This document shows, one piece after another, positions 61,232 to 64,000 of a DNA stretch of 64,000 bases; positions within the stretch are counted from its first letter, which is position 1; each line of letters starts with the position of its first letter. The notes beneath the pieces are model-generated. The model was not told the DNA's origin. It did no database searches and saw nothing but the letters and a program-made list of their open reading frames with translations. Made by a program: the position numbers and the translations under genes. Source of the DNA: Duganella dendranthematis (GTDB taxonomy: Bacteria > Pseudomonadota > Gammaproteobacteria > Burkholderiales > Burkholderiaceae_D); the NCBI RefSeq assembly GCF_012849375.1, contig NZ_CP051684.1, forward strand, positions 868,001 to 932,000, written 5' to 3'.

Positions 61232-62269
61232 TCAGTCGCGGAAAACCTGGTCTAGGGTACTGGCGTCAACGAAGTTCAGCCCCCATTTGGACAGTTGGTC
61301 AACCTCGGCGTTAGCCAGGCGCGCCACCATGTCAGGAGCGAGCGGGCCGAAGCGCTTGTTCAGTAGCGCCACCAGCAGCTCCGCCCCACCTTCCTTTCGA
61401 CCTTCCTGTCGGCCTTCCTGCAGCCCCTTCTGTCGGCCTTCCTGTAACCCCTTCTGCATTCCCTTCTGCAACCCCTCCTCCAATCCTTTCTGCAACCCCT
61501 CCTGCAGGCCTTTGTTCATACCAATCTCCATCCCTATACGCTCATATGAGGTGACATAAGGCATAGCTCTTCTCCTTTCCAATTCCAGGATTCCATACCT
61601 AAGCCGCTTATCAAGCGACTTGGGCAGACGCATTAGCCAGTCGATCGTGCGGTGCAGATTAATGATACGCCGCTTGTCCCAGTCACGTTGATACAGTAGC
61701 TTGGCCAAACGCCACTTGGCGCGGCGGCGTTGATGAGGGCTGTGTTTGGTTTGCTGCGTCAACAGGTGGGCCGCAGTCACCAGCGCAAACGGATTGGCAT
61801 CAGTCAAAAGCGCGTCCATGCAGCCGGCATAGTCCTGCAGCTTGACCACTGGAAAATTCAAGCGCAACTCGCAGCCCAATAGGGAATACGCGAACGATGC
61901 TGGCCTCCAGCGCGGCCCCGGATCGGCCAGCACCGCCATGCTGGCGACCGGCCTGCGATAGCGGTCATACACGCGGTAGTGATACGTGAAGATGCGTTCG
62001 GCAAAACCGACGTCGCGCCAGCCCTGCACTTCCAGGTGCACCAGCACCCACTGCTCGCCGCCGTGATGCAGATACACGCGCACCAGCTTGTCCAGCAGGC
62101 GCTTGCCCAGCTCGGCACCGGGCGACAGCGCAGACAACTCCTGATCGAGAAAATCATGCGGCCGCGACCAGTCGATCACGGCATGCGCCGAGGGGAAGTA
62201 GAAAGCCATGAATTCAGGGAAGTGATCGGTGATCACGTCCTTCCACGGCGTATCGTAATCGTCATTCAT
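61232..62269 (-). CDS. Rpn-like PD-(D/E)XK nuclease family protein with GLQEG-type tandem repeat
   Basis: This 345-residue protein resembles the Rpn/YhgA-like family of recombination-promoting nucleases. It has the N-terminal D-x-x-x-P-W-K-D-V-I, the P-D-(D/E)xK-like core V-L-V-H-L-E-V-Q-G-W (about 74-83) and a C-terminal DUF4351-type region (A-E-L-L-V-A-L-L-N-K-R-F-G-P-L). Between them, at about residues 247-292, is a repeat of G-L-Q-(E/K)-G units, seven or more in a row. It has no link to flagella and sits between flhF and flhA, splitting an operon normally uninterrupted. A perfect 11-bp inverted repeat overlaps its start codon. Probably a laterally spread gene. Confidence 0.8.
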   Translation of the reverse strand: MNDDYDTPWKDVITDHFPEFMAFYFPSAHAVIDWSRPHDFLDQELSALSPGAELGKRLLDKLVRVYLHHGGEQWVLVHLEVQGWRDVGFAERIFTYHYRVYDRYRRPVASMAVLADPGPRWRPASFAYSLLGCELRLNFPVVKLQDYAGCMDALLTDANPFALVTAAHLLTQQTKHSPHQRRRAKWRLAKLLYQRDWDKRRIINLHRTIDWLMRLPKSLDKRLRYGILELERRRAMPYVTSYERIGMEIGMNKGLQEGLQKGLEEGLQKGMQKGLQEGRQKGLQEGRQEGRKEGGAELLVALLNKRFGPLAPDMVARLANAEVDQLSKWGLNFVDASTLDQVFRD

Positions 62270-62294
62270 GCAGGCAGTCTAGGCTGCCTGCATG
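62267..62294. repeat. Perfect 11-bp inverted repeat at the Rpn-like gene start
   Basis: CATGCAGGCAG (62267-62277) and CTGCCTGCATG (62284-62294) form a perfect stem with a six-base loop. One arm contains the start codon of the Rpn-like gene. It could be an operator, a translation-blocking hairpin, or a terminator-like structure after flhA (no T-tract). Confidence 0.6.
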
Positions 62295-62312
62295 GGAACA
62301 TGACGCGCTAGA

Positions 62313-64000
62313 TCAAGCCGGCTGCTGGCCCACCAGCGCCGTCACGCGGATGGTTTTGCTTTCCGGGATTTCGGCATGCGACAGCACCTTCAGCTGCGGC
62401 AGCGAACGGCGCAGGAAGCGCGACAGCAAGGCCCGCAACGGCCCCGGCACCAGCAGCACCGGCGTCAGGCCCAGCGCCTCCTGCTGCTGCGTGGCGGCCG
62501 CCGCCTGCTGTGCAATGGTATCGGCCAGCCCCGGCTCGATGCCGGCGCCATCCGGACCACTGGCCGCCAGCGCCTGCATCAGCAAGCGTTCCAGGCGATT
62601 ATCCAGCGTCATCACCGACAACTCGCCGGCGCCGGGGAACAGCTGCTGCACAATCGCCCGGCCCAGCGCAATGCGCACCAGCGCCGTCAGGTCGCCGGCA
62701 TCCTGGGTATGCGCGCCATGCTCGGCCAGCGTCTCGATGATGGTGCGCATATCGCGGATATGCACGCCTTCCGTCAGCAGATTCTGCAGCACTTTCTGCA
62801 AGGTCGAGATCGACACCATCTTCGGCACCAGATCCTCCACCAGCTTCGGCGATTCCTTGGCCAGGTGATCCAGCAGCGACTGCACTTCGGAACGGCCCAG
62901 CAGCTCCGACGCATGCGTGGTAATCAGGTGATTCAAGTGCGTCGCCACCACCGTGCCGGCGTCCACCACGGTATAGCCCATGCCCTGCGCCTGGTCGCGC
63001 AGGCTGGCGTCGATCCACACCGCCGGCAGGCCGAAGGCCGGATCGGTGGTCACCATACCCTGCAAGGTGCCGCTCGCCATACCCGGATTAATCGCCAGGA
63101 ACTGGCCATTGAACGCCTCGCCCGCGCCCACTTCCACGCCCTTCAGCGCGATGCGATAGGCCGACGGCTTAAGTTCCAGGTTATCGCGGATATGCACCGG
63201 CGGCGCCAGGAAACCCACCTCCTGCGCGAACTTCTTGCGGATGCCCTTGATGCGCTTGAGCAGCTCGCCGCCCTGGGTCTTGTCCACCAGCGGAATCAGG
63301 CGATAGCCCACTTCCAGCCCCAGTGTATCGACCGGCATGATGTCCTGCCAGGTCGCCTCTTCCTGCTCCGAGGTGGCCGCCGCAGCCGGCGCCGCCGCTT
63401 CCGCCGCAGCCGTCTCCGCCGCGACTTTCTGTACTTTTTTCTTCGACATCAGATAAGCCGAACCGGCCAGCGTGCTGGCCAGCATGATGAACACCAGGTT
63501 CGGCATGCCGGGAATCAGGCCCATGCCGCCGATGATGCCGGCCGTGATGTAAAGCACTTCCGGCTTGGCGAACAGCTCGCCCACCAGTTGCGTACCGATA
63601 TCCTTGTCGCTGGCCACGCGCGACACCACGATACCGGCCGCCACCGAAATAATCAGCGAGGGAATCTGCGCCACCAGGCCGTCACCAATGGCCAGCAGCG
63701 TGTAGTTTTTCAGCGCGTCGGCAAACGGCATGTCGTGCTGAATCAGACCGACCAGCAGGCCGCCGATCACGTTAATCACCGTCACCATGATGCCGGCCAC
63801 GGCGTCGCCGCGAACGTACTTCGATGCACCGTCCATGGCGCCGTAGAATTCGGCTTCCATCGATACTTCGCTGCGGCGCTTCTTGGCCTCCGCCTCGCCG
63901 ATCAGGCCGGCGTTGAGGTCGGCGTCAATCGCCATCTGTTTACCTGGCATTGCGTCCAGGGCGAAGCGCGCCCCCACCTCGGCGATACGGCCCGCACCCT
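62313..64000 (-). CDS. flhA: Flagellar export gate protein FlhA, C-terminal part (window edge)
   Basis: FlhA is the large gate protein, nine copies per motor, which receives chaperone-bound subunits and uses the proton gradient. The visible 561 codons lack the N-terminus. They include the cytoplasmic FHIPEP signature (G-A-G-R-I-A-E-V-G-A-R-F, Q-M-A-I-D-A-D-L-N-A-G), the last membrane segments (I-M-V-T-V-I-N-V-I-G-G-L-L-V-G, and V-L-Y-I-T-A-G-I-I-G-G-M-G), an Ala-rich linker (about 63,380-63,430), and the C-terminal cytoplasmic domain with docking site. The frame stays open to the window edge. Confidence 0.97.
   Translation of the reverse strand, partial: GAGRIAEVGARFALDAMPGKQMAIDADLNAGLIGEAEAKKRRSEVSMEAEFYGAMDGASKYVRGDAVAGIMVTVINVIGGLLVGLIQHDMPFADALKNYTLLAIGDGLVAQIPSLIISVAAGIVVSRVASDKDIGTQLVGELFAKPEVLYITAGIIGGMGLIPGMPNLVFIMLASTLAGSAYLMSKKKVQKVAAETAAAEAAAPAAAATSEQEEATWQDIMPVDTLGLEVGYRLIPLVDKTQGGELLKRIKGIRKKFAQEVGFLAPPVHIRDNLELKPSAYRIALKGVEVGAGEAFNGQFLAINPGMASGTLQGMVTTDPAFGLPAVWIDASLRDQAQGMGYTVVDAGTVVATHLNHLITTHASELLGRSEVQSLLDHLAKESPKLVEDLVPKMVSISTLQKVLQNLLTEGVHIRDMRTIIETLAEHGAHTQDAGDLTALVRIALGRAIVQQLFPGAGELSVMTLDNRLERLLMQALAASGPDGAGIEPGLADTIAQQAAAATQQQEALGLTPVLLVPGPLRALLSRFLRRSLPQLKVLSHAEIPESKTIRVTALVGQQPA

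Overview
The window is a GC-rich (roughly 60-65%) betaproteobacterial chromosome segment. The protein sequences and the gmk-rpoZ-spoT order point to Oxalobacteraceae, probably the Massilia/Duganella/Janthinobacterium group. This placement comes from sequence character and not from a database search. Most of the window is a nearly complete set of polar-type flagellar genes.

Left part (1-13,150): the N-terminal part of a membrane protein, a small NTF2-like gene, a toxin-antitoxin pair with a broken toxin, an ABM-domain gene, a DUF72 gene, then gmk, rpoZ and spoT. Downstream of spoT lies a rearranged stretch. A 1,042-bp segment carrying the spoT tail, a REP-like palindrome, a RAYT transposase and the tail of a periplasmic-protein gene was tandemly duplicated, and one copy then lost most of the transposase. 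Next come a frameshifted greB, a membrane protein, a histidine kinase/LuxR-type regulator pair and a diguanylate cyclase.

Flagellar block 1 (13,258-34,199, + strand except fliE): fliC, flaG, fliD, fliS, fliT, a second FliK-like gene, an orphan FlhB C-domain gene and a YcgR-type c-di-GMP brake. These are followed by fliE (-) and fliFGHIJK and fliLMNOPQR (+). A 9.6-kb gene (34,275-43,838) separates this block from the next. It encodes a 3,187-residue protein made almost entirely of an octapeptide repeat ordered into about 134-residue super-repeats, with a C-terminal EF-hand-like domain. It is the most unusual object in the window.

Flagellar block 2 (43,935-64,000): flgBCDEFGHIJ and flgKL on the - strand, flgA-flgM-flgN on the + strand, then flhA-(rpn)-flhF-flhG-fliA-motC-motD on the - strand. 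Four sigma-28 (FliA) promoters can be read directly, upstream of fliC, fliD, flgK and flgM, so late genes are under FliA/FlgM control. FlhF and FlhG set flagellar number and place. The cyclase and the PilZ brake suggest that c-di-GMP tunes motility.

Four genes (a vapC-like toxin, greB, fliD, fliF) each carry one apparent single-base deletion while their remaining reading frames are intact. Either the strain is recently non-motile or the assembly has residual indel errors. The second seems likelier, because everything else in the flagellar set is intact.
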